Source: Rusavskia elegans (Eukaryota > Ascomycota > Lecanoromycetes > Teloschistales > Teloschistaceae). From it: DNA of 64,000 nt. Location of the stretch: contig SAUG01000107.1 of NCBI GenBank assembly GCA_011316305.1, positions 17,690-81,689 on the forward strand. Direction: 5' to 3'. Positions 47,341-59,344 of the stretch are shown here, in pieces. Below the pieces are notes generated by a model, which searched no databases, was not told the origin of the DNA, and was given only the letters and a program-made list of their open reading frames with translations. Position 1 is the stretch's first letter, and each line of letters starts with the position of its first letter. The position numbers and the translations under genes are program-made.

Positions 47341-48149
47341 GGACATCTGTTGATATGTAGGTCTGGATGCGCTGGCTATCTGGTCTCTGAGTGTGGGTGG
47401 ATCTTGCTACATACCACATATTCTTATCCTGTTCGATCTTTGGTCAAGCCGATCCGCAATCACGAAATCTTGTCGGTGTCTGACCTTTTCTTGGGCATGA
47501 TCTATCTTGGGCTGTGTTGGTCTCGGCTCTTTGACGGCTTTCAGCGCCTTCATGGAGCTTTCCTTGTTGCCATGTTACCATACTTGTTCAATATGAGAGG
47601 CCAACGTCACGCGAGGCTGGTTTGAGACGAAGGGGTTGATGGGATACACGGTGAATGCCGTTATTTGTGTCTACATACTGGCTCCCACCCTCAAGGTCTG
47701 TTTCATTTCTTGATGATCATTACTGTTTGGCCAGAGCATTGTACAACTTGATCACGGCTGGGTTCTCGGTGTTGGTTGCGGCGTTCTGGTTTTGGCTGTG
47801 CGGGCTTCAGCCTAAGCCGGATTGGAGTCAGTATGCAGGCACGAGTACCAACAGGGATGCACGCGCGGTCAAGTCAGTGAGTTTCCGTCGAACAAACTGT
47901 CATGTTGGGCACGAGTTCTGCCGATCAAGACTCCAAGGTTCTTCTCAGGAGCTGACACCCCTCCCCCGAATTGTGCTTGAAACCGCGAGATTTAATTTCG
48001 GTGTGAGTGCAGGAGTGTACCTTGAGCGTTCGGATAGTCTACGCCGGGCTTTAAGGGATTCGGACTTCACTCAGGATTGTAATGGAGGGAGTGGTGGGTT
48101 ATTAGTGATTCGGTGGCGTATATATCTATCTGTAATGAGATCGAGATGA
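47341..48149 (+). pseudogene. possible membrane-protein relic
   Basis: Two plus-strand frames, 47338-47625 and 47655-48149, contain hydrophobic segments (LFLGMIYLGLCWSRLF and ARALYNLITAGFSVLVAAFWFWL). The second resembles a recurring helix of unnamed fungal multi-pass proteins (RAIYN...FWFW). Frames break without clear introns and the later part is not protein-like. Decay is likely; identity is uncertain. Confidence 0.25.
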
Positions 48150-48407
48150 TTCGACGAGATTTGCAGCTGATCCGGAGGTCTTCGGTCGAGCCCTGGGCCC
48201 GGATCTAAGCAGCTCCAATGATTCGGGCAAGATGTCATCCATGAGTTTTCATTTATCCAACGTCATATCCCGTCTGGTTCCGTCGTATGGAGTTTCGGTG
48301 TCCAGTACATGCCATACACCATCCTGCGCACCACCCCATCTGTGCAACGGCTAAACTTTCTCTATCTCTGGCAGGCGAAACGTCAGTGACTGCGAGTACT
48401 TTGCAAT

Positions 48408-50268
48408 ATGTCCGGTTCCAGCAACAAGCAGTCCAGACCGCCTAGGTGGCTGCGATTCCGCTCCTCAAAATCCTACATCGGGGCCGTAATCTTCGTTGCG
48501 ACCTTTACAGTAAGTCCTCTGAGGTCTTTTTGCCTGCCGCGTGGTACTTATATGAATCCAAGGATGGCGTGGCATACGGAGCCGTAAGCCGGTTAACAAG
48601 TTTGCACAAGGACATGACTGACGTTCCAAGATCCTACCTATCCTTCCATTCTCTCTTCCTGACAGATCAGGTGTTCCCCAGGATAAGGGTAACGAATGCG
48701 AGATCCTATGGCTCTTCAATGAGGACATGAGTTGATATCTCTTAGTGCAACTTTGGATCTCGGCGCTTCTTATGGCTTATGGATTGGCAATGGCGATCGC
48801 ATCTCGTGTGTATAGTGTCCACTTATGGCTTCAATACTGATTTGAGGATAGCCGTTGTCGGCTGGCTAGCCGATCAGGCGTCATCTCGCAAATTCTCCTT
48901 TTTCTCTGGTCTCGCCTTGCTGTTTACATCGACTCTCATGTTTGCTCTTGGGAGAAGTCCAGTAATACTTTTTTTCGCCAGATGTCTTCAAGGGGTTGGC
49001 GCAGCCATCGTGTACACTGTTGGCCTAGCACTACTTGTTGACACTGTCGGCCGGAACGAGGTTGGGGCGTGGATGGGCTCTGCTCTTTCGGGAGTGAATG
49101 CTGGTGTGATGATTGGCCCCTTTATCGCAGGTATCATATTCGCCAATGCCGGATATCTCGCAGTGTTTGCGACCATCTCGGCTGTCATTGGTTTGGATTT
49201 TATAGCGCGCCTGTTCATGATCGAGAAGCGATCGGCGCAAAAATGGGTTGTGGAGGGTGGTTACGGCACATTCTCGCGGGAGTCCAATTCAGAATCTGGA
49301 CCAGTTAATTGGGATACAGTCTCCACCCAAGAAGAAGGCGTTGTTGACAACAGGACTACCGCTCTGCAGGATGCTGCTGAGCATGATACGTTCAACCCTT
49401 CTGACTTTGGAGAGCCTTCCCCGGACCAGCCAATTGACCATCGATACGATTCTAGCGAAGGCCTAGTGAGGTTTCTCAAGACGGCGGCCATGCTGTTGAA
49501 GTCACGAGGATTCTTAGCCGCCATGTATGGGGGCTTCGTTCAAATTACCATCCTCGCCGCCTTTGATAGCATTTTACCGCTCTTCGTGTATAAAGCCTTT
49601 GGATGGGGGTCATCCGGAGGAGGGTCAATCTTTTTGGCACTCACGATTCCTTCCCTGGCCGCGCCCGTCGTGGGTGCAATGTCCGATCGTCTGGGTGCAC
49701 GAGCGGTGGTCCTGGCAGGCTTTGCAATCTCCACGTTGACATTGGCGTTACTAAGTGTAGTGGGACAAGATAGCATTCAACACAAGATATTGCTGTGCAC
49801 CCTTCTTGCTGTTACAGGTAAGTCCAGATCTCTTTGGTAGTAATTCTTGGGACTAATCTTGGCTGACCTGAGATGAATATATAGGTGTTGGAACTAGTAT
49901 GATGCTATTACCTCTAATGGCCGATATGTACTTCATTGTATCCCTGATGGGGGAAGAGCACCCTCTTCTTGTTGGACCCGGAGGAGCTTTCGCGCAAGCA
50001 TATGGCCTTTTTAACGTCGCTATGGCGCTTGGTATGATGCTTGGACCAGCTTTGGCGGGTTTTCTATACGATAGCAAAGGGTGGGAGGAGGCAATGTGGG
50101 CGATGGCTGCGTTCTGCGCCAGTGGTGTTGTGCCAGTCGTACGTTCAATTGCACCTCCCAGCCTCAAAACCTGCCGTCCAGCAGAGAGACACTAACCACA
50201 AGTAAATACAGATCCTTTTCACTGGGAAGAGAAGAGAGCCTACTGCACACGGTTCGGCCGAAGAGTGA
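48408..50268 (+). CDS. major facilitator superfamily transporter
   Basis: Seven exons (48408-48509, 48563-48583, 48631-48688, 48746-48805, 48852-49817, 49885-50138, 50212-50268) join in frame to 505 aa. The 21-nt second exon (DGVAYGA) is required to complete helix 1 (VATFTDGVAYGAILPILPFSLPDRSG). Motif A is VVGWLADQASSR; motif C-type Gly-rich helices follow (GVNAGVMIGPFIAGIIF). A long acidic central loop and the second six-helix half with MSDRLGAR come next, ending in ILFTGKRR. It resembles VMAT/multidrug-type drug:H+ antiporters of the plasma membrane. It may export a product of the P450/NRPS-like cluster 3 kb downstream, but that is inference. All introns are canonical. Confidence 0.88.
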
Positions 50269-50477
50269 CAGGATATTATAAAGTTGTTTATCGGTATCGG
50301 CGAGTTGCCTCTCAAATGGATCATCGTAATGTAATCTGCAGGGCTGGGACCTTTGAATTACAACATGGGAGTACACCTGTTACTGTACTTTGTCACATCG
50401 GGTATAGCGCTAACAGCTCTTGAGAAATCCAAAAAAAACACTTGCAACGCTCAGTACCGACCATTCAAGACCCTACA

Positions 50478-51175
50478 CTATTTCTGTAAGGATGTACCCG
50501 TGCCCCTACTGGAACCTGCTTCAGTCTGCTTATAGGGCCCCTCGGATTGCGCCGCCGATAGCGTATTGATTGGACCTTTGAACCAATGCTCGTCCACCCC
50601 ATCCAAAAGGCAAGACCCACCCAATCACAGACACAGAGGTCACAATCCCCAGACAGATGGGAGAGTAGTTCAAAGTCTGTAGAGTCACTGGGAAGACTTG
50701 CGGAAAAAGTAGACCAATCGAAAGGAAAGTAAGCCAAAGTATAGCGAAGCATCCGATCGGCAGAGACAGACGTCCAAGGTTCCACGAGGCCCGAAGCTCG
50801 ATCTGCCCAGTGTGTGACGAGTGATCAGGACGAATAGATAGCTGATACTTTGGCAGATGACTTTCGTTGCCGTGATGGCGCCAAATGCTACCGATGAACC
50901 CAGAACGGTGCAGCTGACGGTGGCAGCATTGAAACCCACCAAAAGCGCTGCGTTCACTGGTATTCTATTGACACCACCGACCTTCCTGAAGAGTGAAGGA
51001 CCCGGCAAGATTCTGTCCCGCGAGAGTGCGAACGTCACCCGCTGAGCCGATAGTATCACAGTGGCAGTGGCGCAAGTGCAGTCGATATAATTCAGGATGA
51101 GAATGGCGGTGGCGCCGCGAGGGCCGACGACCTGTACGAGGAATTTCGCCCAGTTGTTCGCATAGGTGGCCTTTG
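50478..51175 (-). pseudogene. C-terminal fragment of an amino-acid permease (APC family)
   Basis: Helices typical of GABA/choline-type permeases are readable: LNYIDCTCATATVILSAQRV, FALSRDRILPGPSLF, then NRIPVNAALLVGFN. The frame shifts at about 50815 to continue as NLGRLSLPIGCFAILWLTF and FPVTLQTLNYSPI, and again near 50580 to FKGPINT, ending at TAG 50478-50480. The N-terminal half is absent: the frame meets the 3' end of an epimerase gene at 51176. It is therefore truncated and frameshifted. Confidence 0.75.
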
Positions 51176-52013
51176 TTAAGACTCAATGGCTTCCTTCAAC
51201 CAATCTTCCAACCCGGTAAATCCTGGCTTCTCATATCTCCGGAGCAGCTCCTCAGCTCTTTCCGCATCCGTGATCCTTTTGAGTCGTCTTCTGCCAACGA
51301 CGCCGCCGTCCACGTCAATCTTCTCCATCAAATCCGCCGTGTCGTTGAAATTGAACGGGCCCGCAAATGCCATAAGTCTCTCGCCAACGACATCCTCCTC
51401 CAGTAAAGCCGCAAGGTGCAACAGCGCCGTATGCGTCACATTAATATAACGCTGCGGCGCGAACCGCTCCCTGAGCAGCGTGACCGCCTCCAAATCCCCT
51501 GCCCAAATCTTCTTGTACCAGCCCCCGGTCGACGCTGGCTGCTCCTTGGACAGAATCCTTCCGATATTGCAATTGGGCAACACGGCATTGAAAAATGAAT
51601 GCAGGCTTTTCTTCCCGCATGAAGCGCCAACATTCTTTCTCCGCCAGTGTCTTGCTCGCTGCGTATACGGCCAGCTTCCTGTCCTGGTTGTAGGGCGGAG
51701 GTGCCCACGCGGCTTCGACGTCGGCGCCAATCCATAGAGAGACATCAACATGGAATTTCTTGTTTGTTATCGGTGCTGTCGCCGCTGCGGATAAAGAGGT
51801 ATAGACGAAGCGTTTGACGCTTGGGTTGCGCGCCACCCGGCCACAAGGAGAAAGCCACTGGGACAAGATAGTATCACCGATTCGAGTAAGAAATTCGAAC
51901 GGACAGCACCGATGCGGAGTCAAACGCACGCCCTTTTCGGTACAGCAATTCAGCAAGCGAGGTAGGAAAGCAGAGCGGTGCGCTTCTATGATGGAGAGTG
52001 ACTGGATCGTCAT
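51176..52013 (-). pseudogene. NAD-dependent epimerase/dehydratase (extended SDR), truncated and frameshifted
   Basis: Readable parts are PSVKRFVYTSLSAAA, the active-site YAASK (Y-x-x-x-K), and after a one-base shift at about 51590 (a T5 run) FNAVLPNCNIGRILS, then RYINVTHTALLHLAALLE to the stop at 51176. Removing one T restores the family pattern FIFNAVLPN. The N-terminal Rossmann motif GxxGxxG is missing, and the upstream frame is poorly conserved. It belongs to the cinnamyl-alcohol/ketone reductase-like group. Likely a dead gene; a sequencing error could explain the shift but not the missing N-terminus. Confidence 0.75.
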
Positions 52014-53139
52014 GGTTGCGCCGTTCTGTGGTGGAACGTATGATGGAAGGACGTTGCATTACAGGAGTGGGGGTGGACGAAGGGACCCTGGTTGAGACGG
52101 TCCGTGCATCCCGCCCGCCCGCAGGTGCTCGGGAAGCTCGCTAAAAAGCTTGGCAACCCTCCATCCGTTGATTGGCTGCCTGGGCAATAGCCGAAGAGCG
52201 CCCGAAGCCTATACCTACTACAGACGTCTTCTATAAGTACTTACCTTATCTTAGGTTTTAAGCGTGGTGTCTAGTACGATTTAGAAGTTTTAGAGTAAGT
52301 ACCCCCGCCTAATTAAAGTCTGCTGGGACTATAGCTTACCTAGCGTGGTCCAGCGTGCGGCGAGGGTGAATGTGCGGCGAAGGTGGATGAACCCGAGTAT
52401 TCCCGATATCCGCACCATCGGCTCCTGTACACTCCCTATTGGGAAGTTAGGTAAGCATGTGGCCCCACGTCGCCGAAGCTATATGCATGCTCCACCTTTG
52501 TGCTGCAGAGCAGTAGCGGACGTATCCGTGTCCTGGGTGGATGGTTTTTGCATTTCGGTAACATCGGCCATTCTGGGATGAGATCATTGCGCATCCGTCA
52601 CACTTTCAAATCTGGGTCAGACGCCTGCAACGTCTGACGATGGGCAATGTCAGTATGGAGCATGCTAGGTGCTTCGAGCACCAAGCCGTGACTCGAAAGG
52701 CAGACGTTGACGCTAAGCCTGACCGGCCGATCGAGACCCGCGTATCATGAAAGATAGAGTGTAGCAATGAAAGCGAGCTTCGCTTGTTGCACCGGACAAC
52801 ATCGGAGCTGCATAGCTCAACGGCAGCGTATTTCGAGAATCAGACATCCTCGTTCCAATATCCCTTCGACTGGTCGGCTGGGCATCCGTTACCTCGACTG
52901 CCTGCCGAATCGGAGACCTCACCAGCGTATGGGATAGTTGATCTATACTAATTCCACGGCGTGAAGTGTATTTTCAGCTTCCCTACGGCAGTGCGAATTG
53001 CAATCATGTACCTTGTGGCCCGTATGGGAAACTTACTTTCGGGTGTTACTAACTCCTATTGGTCTTGGGTGAAAGGGCCATAAGGACGGTATGTCGAATT
53101 GGTCTTCTCTGAACAGCCGTCTGTCGTATCACCATTGAT
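52014..53139. other. intergenic, no recognised gene
   Basis: About 1.1 kb. Only short frames are present, none convincing. The promoter of the P450 must lie at the right end. Confidence 0.4.
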
Positions 53140-54947
53140 ATGTTTCTCCAAGATTCTTATCCAGTGACATTAGCGGCTGGAATTCTTGTCGTTGCCTTGT
53201 TTTACCACCTCGTTCTGTACCCTTCGTGTATTTCCCCTTTGGGCAAGGTACCCAACGCCCATTGGTCATCACCCTTCAGTGCTCTTTGGATCCTGGTCAC
53301 GCGTTACAGAAGACAGGAGCTACATGTGGTAAGGCAAGCCCACGAAAGACTGGGTCCAATCGTCAGGCTCGGACCTCGAGACATCAGCATCAGCTGCTTT
53401 GAAGATGGGATAAGAACTGTATACCACGGGGGCTTCGACAAGCCTCCATGGTTTTCCCATTTCAACTATTATGGGTTGGTCAAGGAGTTTATCGTCCTGC
53501 AAGGTCTGGCTGCTGATAATCCTGGTTATAGGTCGGAAAATGCCTTTTCCAGTTTGACCAAGGAAAGTCATAGCACGCACAGACGACGCATTGCTGCCGT
53601 GTACACTAAGTCCGCGCTGTCCAAGTCCCCCCAGCTTGCAGCCGTCACCAAGACCATACTCCTGAGTGGCCTTGTCCCGAGGATTTCGCATGACGCTTTG
53701 GAGTCCCAGCCGACCGAGCTTCTCGAACTCAGCTACTCCATGTGCCTCGATCTTGTCAACGCTTACCTTTTCGGCCAGTCGAATGGTTCCAAATTATTAA
53801 CGCAAGGAGAGGACATTAAGCTGTTTCTTGAACATTACGAGAACCGATACTGCGCCGAGAGCTTCTGGCCTCATGACTTGCCTCGACTTACACAATGTCT
53901 TGCGAAAATCGGGGTCCGCTTACTCCCAGAACGTGCAGCAGCTTCGAAGACGTGGATGGAGTCTTGGATGATGGCCATGTGTAAGGCGGCAGACGGTAAG
54001 ATACACAAGGCCGATCAATCGACTCTGGAGAACCTCGCAGATTTTCCCACCGTCTATGCCAGTCTCAAAGGTGCTAAAGATCAAGACTTCAGTCACCTAG
54101 ATGCCCACTCCAAACAATGTGAGATTGCCAGCGAGCTATTCGACCACATGGGTAAGTATCATCCCTTCAAAGGCGCTTGAGGTACAAAGACCATAGATAT
54201 AAAGCTTCCTCCAGGGAAGTCCTCAGTAAGTCCGTATATCGCCAAGCTGCTGAACAGTATCACCGATGTATATCTTGCAGGTCTCGTTCTCGCCTACACC
54301 CTCTACTATGCTTCCCAAAAGCCGACGGCACAACGCCGACTCCGCGAAGAGATCGCCTGTGCTGCCCCTGGAATGCACCACTCGTCGAATTCAGATTCTT
54401 CCAACGTACAAGACCAGCATCTACCCACTGCAGCAACGCTAGACGAGCTACCATACCTGTCAGCCATCATCTGCGAGTCCCTCCGCATGCGTCCCAACAG
54501 CACACCTCTCCCACGTATCACCCCCGCAAATACACCCGTCAGGCTCGCCGGTATTGAGGGCATCCCGCCAGGCGTGCGCGTAAACGCTTTCCAGTGGTTC
54601 GTGCACAGGGATCCAAAGAAGTGGGACCGGGTGGACGAGTGGATACCGGAGAGGTGGCTGGACGGCGATGGCAGGCTTCTAAAGGGCAGCGGCGAGAGCC
54701 AGCTTTGGGGGTTCTGCAGCGGCCCTAGGATGTGTGCTGGTTCGAACCTGTCTCAGTACCGTCAGTTGCTGCACCCTTGACTCATTGACCAACACGAATG
54801 GGACTAATGTTTTGACCAGTAATGCGGTATATTTTGGCATTGATATTCTCCAACTTCACTGCGCAGCCGGTCCGAACAGAGACTTTTGGACGCCATTCTC
54901 CAGGCTCGCTCGAGGATGCACTCTGGGTGCAGCTTACGCCAGTCTAA
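53140..54947 (+). CDS. cytochrome P450 monooxygenase
   Basis: Three exons (53140-54151, 54215-54760, 54820-54947) encode 561 aa. An N-terminal membrane anchor (VTLAAGILVVALFYHLVLYP) is followed by the proline hinge. Later motifs are ExxR in ESLRMRP, PERW, and the haem-binding WGFCSGPRMCAG with the Cys ligand. The last exon restores MRYILALIFSNFT, the usual tail helix. The I-helix segment reads LAGLVLAYTL, so the usual acid-Thr pair of AGxDTT is missing. This may mean altered oxygen activation or a mis-modelled junction at 54152-54214. ER-membrane enzyme. Its place beside two SDRs and an NRPS-like reductase suggests a tailoring step. Confidence 0.87.
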
Positions 54948-55634
54948 GGTCAGGGATCATATCCCTCAGGTCGAATTATTTAGGTAGAACGGCAGCAACG
55001 CGAACCCCGAATACGTTCGAGTTGTCTTACCAAGATCATACTAACTCATCATCTCCTCCAAGCTTCCTAGCACAGAAGGGTAGCAGAATAAAAGCATTTT
55101 TCACTGACCATTATTCTCTTCTCGAGGGTAAAGATGAGACCGTAGACGTACTCTAGGATCTCTTGCTTTTAGTGATACCCGATTGAACAAGCCGTGAAAG
55201 CTACCTCCATCGCCAGAATCCTATCGAACGAACAGAGATTCAACATGTAGATCGGAGAGATTTCGCTCCGCAACCTGGCCCTGGATCGCTTCGATCTGAC
55301 TCGTTGACATTGAGAATTACCAGATCCAGGTTTTGCAGAAATGGCTCGGCGAGATGCAGAGTGACAGACTGAATGTCCAATCAGCGACGGGCATCTGCAG
55401 TCGGGTAAGTCAATCCAAAAACCCTGGATCAGCACATCCTGGTTTCCCACAAGCCCTGGCCCGTCGGCTCGCCCAGGCCTACTCCATCGTCTACTTCGAC
55501 ATCCTGTGTTCCTCTGCGAGTATCGTATTTGGAGTCATTTGTTCGTCCAACCTTTTGAAGTGGGATTTGCTGCGTCAAATAAACACGCATCTAAGCGGCG
55601 GCCTTCCGTTGGTCATCAGCGCAAGTCAGCGACA
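54948..55634. other. intergenic, promoter of SDR 1
   Basis: 687 bp with no recognised coding exon. It should include the P450 terminator and the promoter of the next gene. Confidence 0.4.
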
Positions 55635-56997
55635 ATGACATTCGCCAAACCAGGTACAAACATAGATCTCCAAAGCTCAAAGGTTTTCGACGTTTCCCAT
55701 GTCGTTGCCGTTGTTACAGGTGGTGGGAGTGAGTGATTTTGCGAAGGCATTCACAAAGTTGAAGAAACGCAAGGCTAACAATGGCCACGAGTAGGTGGCA
55801 TTGGGTTGATGATTATGCAGGTAATATAGACTGAAGACACCGCAACATTTCGAATTGCGACTGACTGACATGATACTTCGAGACACTGGTATCCAATGGG
55901 GCCAAGGTTTATGTCGCCGAGCTTCGTGAGGAGGCACTGAAAGTTGGTAGGTAGAAAAGCATCCTTACAAGACTGCCTGCTCCAGTCTCGTTGCCCCAGA
56001 CCGAGCACCTGAGACTGGTCTTGCGTCTGCAAGCCTTGTCCTGACAGCCGCGCTTAGTGATGGAGCTCTACAATACCGGCCCTGGCCATATCATCCCGTG
56101 AGGCCTCCCATGCTCGGAAGAAAGGACTGCCTTGGCCGGAAGAGGTGTCTGGCTGGTTGCCGTTGACTTTGATGCTGTTCTAGTATCACCACTGATATCA
56201 GTAAGAAGGACGAGATCAAGAAACTCGTGGACAAGGTCTCCAGCGAAGAGCCGAACGGCATCCAGCTCCTTGTCAACAACGCGGGTATCGCACGAGACTA
56301 CGCTACCGAGTTTGCAGGGAATCCAGCTCCCGACTTCCAGGATCCGGTGGCTATTTCCGAGCATTTTTGGAAGTCGGACCCCGTTAGCTGGCAACAGAAC
56401 TTTACAACAAACTGTATGGGAGGATATTTCATGTCCATCGCCTTTCTTCCGCTATTGGCACAGGGATGCGATGTTATACCAGGTTATACCTCCAGCGTCG
56501 TCAACGTCACAAGCAACTCGGCTTTCTTAAAGAACACCACACGCGGCCACATCAGCTACGGGGCTTCCAAAGCTGGTAGGTGTTTGGAAAGGACAGCCGG
56601 ATATAGCCGAGACACGATTCTTAGGCTGATGATTGCCCAGGGTTTGTTCATCTGAGTCGCATGTTGGCGCACTTGTTCTCTCAGACAAAGGTGCGGGTCA
56701 ACATGATTGCACCTGGAACATTCCCAACCGAGGTTCGTCACCCAGTGCCTGACCTGCTTGATCAAGATGTACGCTTACGCTCGCTCTTAGATGACTGCCG
56801 GTGGCTCGGGCCCTGACCAGAAGTCGAAATTGACGAGAGGTGTCACCAACGCCGTAGGTCGAGCCGGGCATGAGATTGACATGGCAGCCACGATTCTCTT
56901 CCTCGTCGGACGGGGTGGCACATTTTATACTGCCCAGACATTGTTCCCGGATGGAGGTGCGGGCTGTCTCGGACCAAGGTGGCAGGTGGTATGCTGA
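55635..56997 (+). CDS. short-chain dehydrogenase/reductase 1
   Basis: Seven exons (55635-55728, 55795-55820, 55883-55946, 56058-56097, 56184-56575, 56641-56732, 56791-56997) join in frame to 304 aa. Cofactor motif VVTGGGSGIGLM is assembled across exons 1-2; NNAG is in exon 5; the catalytic Ser is in VVNVTSNS and the YxxxK in SYGASK. Exon 6 gives VRVNMIAPGTFPTE, and the C-terminus FPDGGAGCLG is typical. The six introns have CTAAC/CTGAC-like branch sites. A functional NAD(P)-dependent oxidoreductase is expected, probably oxidising or reducing an alcohol or ketone in the pathway of the adjacent genes. Confidence 0.88.
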
Positions 56998-57504
56998 CAC
57001 GCGTGCAGGAGAGACCCTCATTGAAGCAGCATCTGTCTAATGACCCACGCGAAAAGGCCTTGAGATGGAAGCTTGGCCTTGTAGTGGGTTGTTTCTTTGC
57101 GAGTTTGGATGACACCTGCGAATCGAAGGAACAGCAGTAGATTACGGTGACCCTGTGGGAGACGATCAAGTTGAGTAGGAGAGGGTTGTTAGAACACGGA
57201 ACAATGCATTCAAGCATGCATCGAGTCATGGTATAGCAATGGTAGAATCGTTCTACACCCCTTGGGAAACCAGTATGATTGTCTGTCGTACTCGTAGAGA
57301 TCTACGCCAAGCTTTTCTCTCCCGAACCTTAATCCTAACAAGGTAAGTACCTGGACCTGATCCCAATCGCGCTTAGTTCACTGTGGACCCTTCCGTTATG
57401 ATGTCATCGGAGAATCTTGAGCCTTACAAGTGTTTGCTCGCAGAAGACGCACAGAAAGCAACATCGGAAAACAGTACGACACGTCCGTGGCCACACCAGG
57501 GATC
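56998..57504. other. intergenic, promoter of SDR 2
   Basis: 507 bp, no recognised coding exon. A plus-strand frame from 57383 overlaps the SDR 2 start in another frame and is not supported. Confidence 0.4.
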
Positions 57505-58575
57505 ATGGCAACAGATAACCCAGACTTCGAGCTGCACTCTCTTTTCAACGTCCGACACAAGGTATGCTGTTGTCCCGCGAGAGCGTTTCGAAGAGGCTAA
57601 CCCTCCGCGTGGGTGGCTTTGATCACAGGCGGGGCCACTGGAATAGGCCTGATGGCCGCACAGGCTCTTGCAGTCAATGGAGCAAGGGTATATATCGTTG
57701 GCCGGACTGAGAGCAAGTTGCGAGCGGCGGCCGACGTGCACGGCCAGAACATCAAGGGTGAGATCATCCCCCTTGTGAGTGATGTGACCAACAAGGAGGA
57801 TATCAAGTATGTCCACATCCTGTCTATCACCATCGACTTCCCAGGCGCAAGACGCAAGGTCTGAATGAGCATGAGTAGAAGAAGCATCCTCACCGACATT
57901 CCAACAGGTATCTAATACAATCTTCTTTACAGACGTCTAGTTCAGGAAGTCGAAACCAAAGAGGAGGCTCTACATATCTTGATCAACAATGCCGGCATCT
58001 ACAGCGCATCTCAGCAACCCAAAGGCGACGATGCGTCCCAAGCAAGGGAGAACCTTTTCGACCCTCCCAATGCCACATTCGAGGATTGGACCGACGTCTA
58101 CCGCACAAACGCCGCCTCGCACTACTTCGTCACGACGGCTTTCCTTCCTCTCCTCGCCCGCGGCAGCGCTCCCGAGCACCCCGGTTACCAGAGCTGCGTA
58201 ATCAACATCAGCAGCATCAACGGCCTCATCAGAACCTCTCTCAGCCACTTTGCGAGCAACGCGGCCAAGGCGGCGACAATCCATGTGACCAAGATGCTGG
58301 CGACGGAGATTGCGAAGATGAAGCTGCACATCCGCGTCAACTCGATCGCCCCGGGAGTATTTCCCTCGGAGATCACCGCCGGCACGGCCAGTTCGAACGG
58401 CAAGAGCATACTGGACGCAGAGTCTTGGCCGGCTGTCAAAGAGATCAGTAGTGGGAGGGTCGGGACCCACATGGATATGGCGACAGCCGTGATGTTCGTG
58501 GCCTGCTGTCAGTACCTGAACGGGGTAATCCTTCCAGTCGATGGCGGATATTTGGTCGAGCATGGAACTCTATGA
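57505..58575 (+). CDS. short-chain dehydrogenase/reductase 2, probably inactive
   Basis: Three exons (57505-57561, 57613-57806, 57933-58575) would give 297 aa. Cofactor motif ALITGGATGIGLM, NNAG and the catalytic Ser (NISSINGL) are present, and the C-terminus LPVDGGYL is typical. Two anomalies stand out. The YxxxK position reads FASNAAK, so the catalytic Tyr is Ser. The first intron, with a good GTATGC donor and a GGCTAACC branch, ends in GG (57611-57612) where AG is expected. A paralogue of SDR 1 by layout and neighbourhood. Either a pseudogene in the making or a non-catalytic SDR with a noncanonical acceptor. Confidence 0.7.
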
Positions 58576-59344
58576 GTCCTGTGCAAAGCTTCGGTCTTGT
58601 CCCAGGTTCTGCTACTGCAACTCCGACACAGACTCCTCGTAGCACGAGTACGGCAAGCCCATGGCGACGTTTCGAGCACATGACGTGCTGCGCTAGTTTG
58701 TTGTGTTGGTGCAAGCATGCTATGCAAGTGGTACACATGTGTCCGAATACCACTCCTTGTCCCTTAAGCGGGCCACTTTTGCGTATTGGGGTGCGGGATC
58801 TTTTCAGGGTCAATCTCGACCACCTGGATTGCGCAGTCATGGCTTGGCGACCTGCGGCTACTGCCAGCGCCGTTGACACTCCTGAGAAGGCATCATTATG
58901 CGCTGAAAAGCGGGGGACCTGTCACGAAAGGAAGTGGATGAGGTTTGAGTCAATCGACCCGATGCCGTAGCGTGGGATTCACTGGGTACTGAGCTGAGGG
59001 TCCCGGTATCCGCTCGATCGGCTCCTCTCCAGTTTGATCCCTGTTACCTCTTTTGGACAACGCTTCATGTACAGTGCTTTGAGTTCAGAGCTTTGTAATG
59101 CGTCGCGAAAGGGATGTGGGATGGCAACCTTGCACTAGGTCTCGTAGCAACGGGAACGTTCAGGATCCAAAGAGTAGTATCCCTCAACAGGCAGCTGGCT
59201 GGTCTCCTTTTTTGACGCTGGTCGTCGGAGTCCTGTGGAATAGCCTTTGCCTTCCTTGGAGCCCCTGGCTTATCATTTGCCTCTATTCTGATACTCAATT
59301 CTAACTGTACAGTCCTTCTCATCCTGTACTCGCTCCTCTATAAC
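58576..59344. other. intergenic, promoter of the NRPS-like gene
   Basis: 769 bp, no recognised exon. Upstream exons of the NRPS-like gene could be hidden here but none was identified. Confidence 0.4.

Noticed and set aside
52803..52870. tRNA-like stretch (TAGCTCAACGGC ... GTTCCAAT)
   Set aside because: A-box and B-box only weakly match, and neither acceptor nor D stem can be paired.
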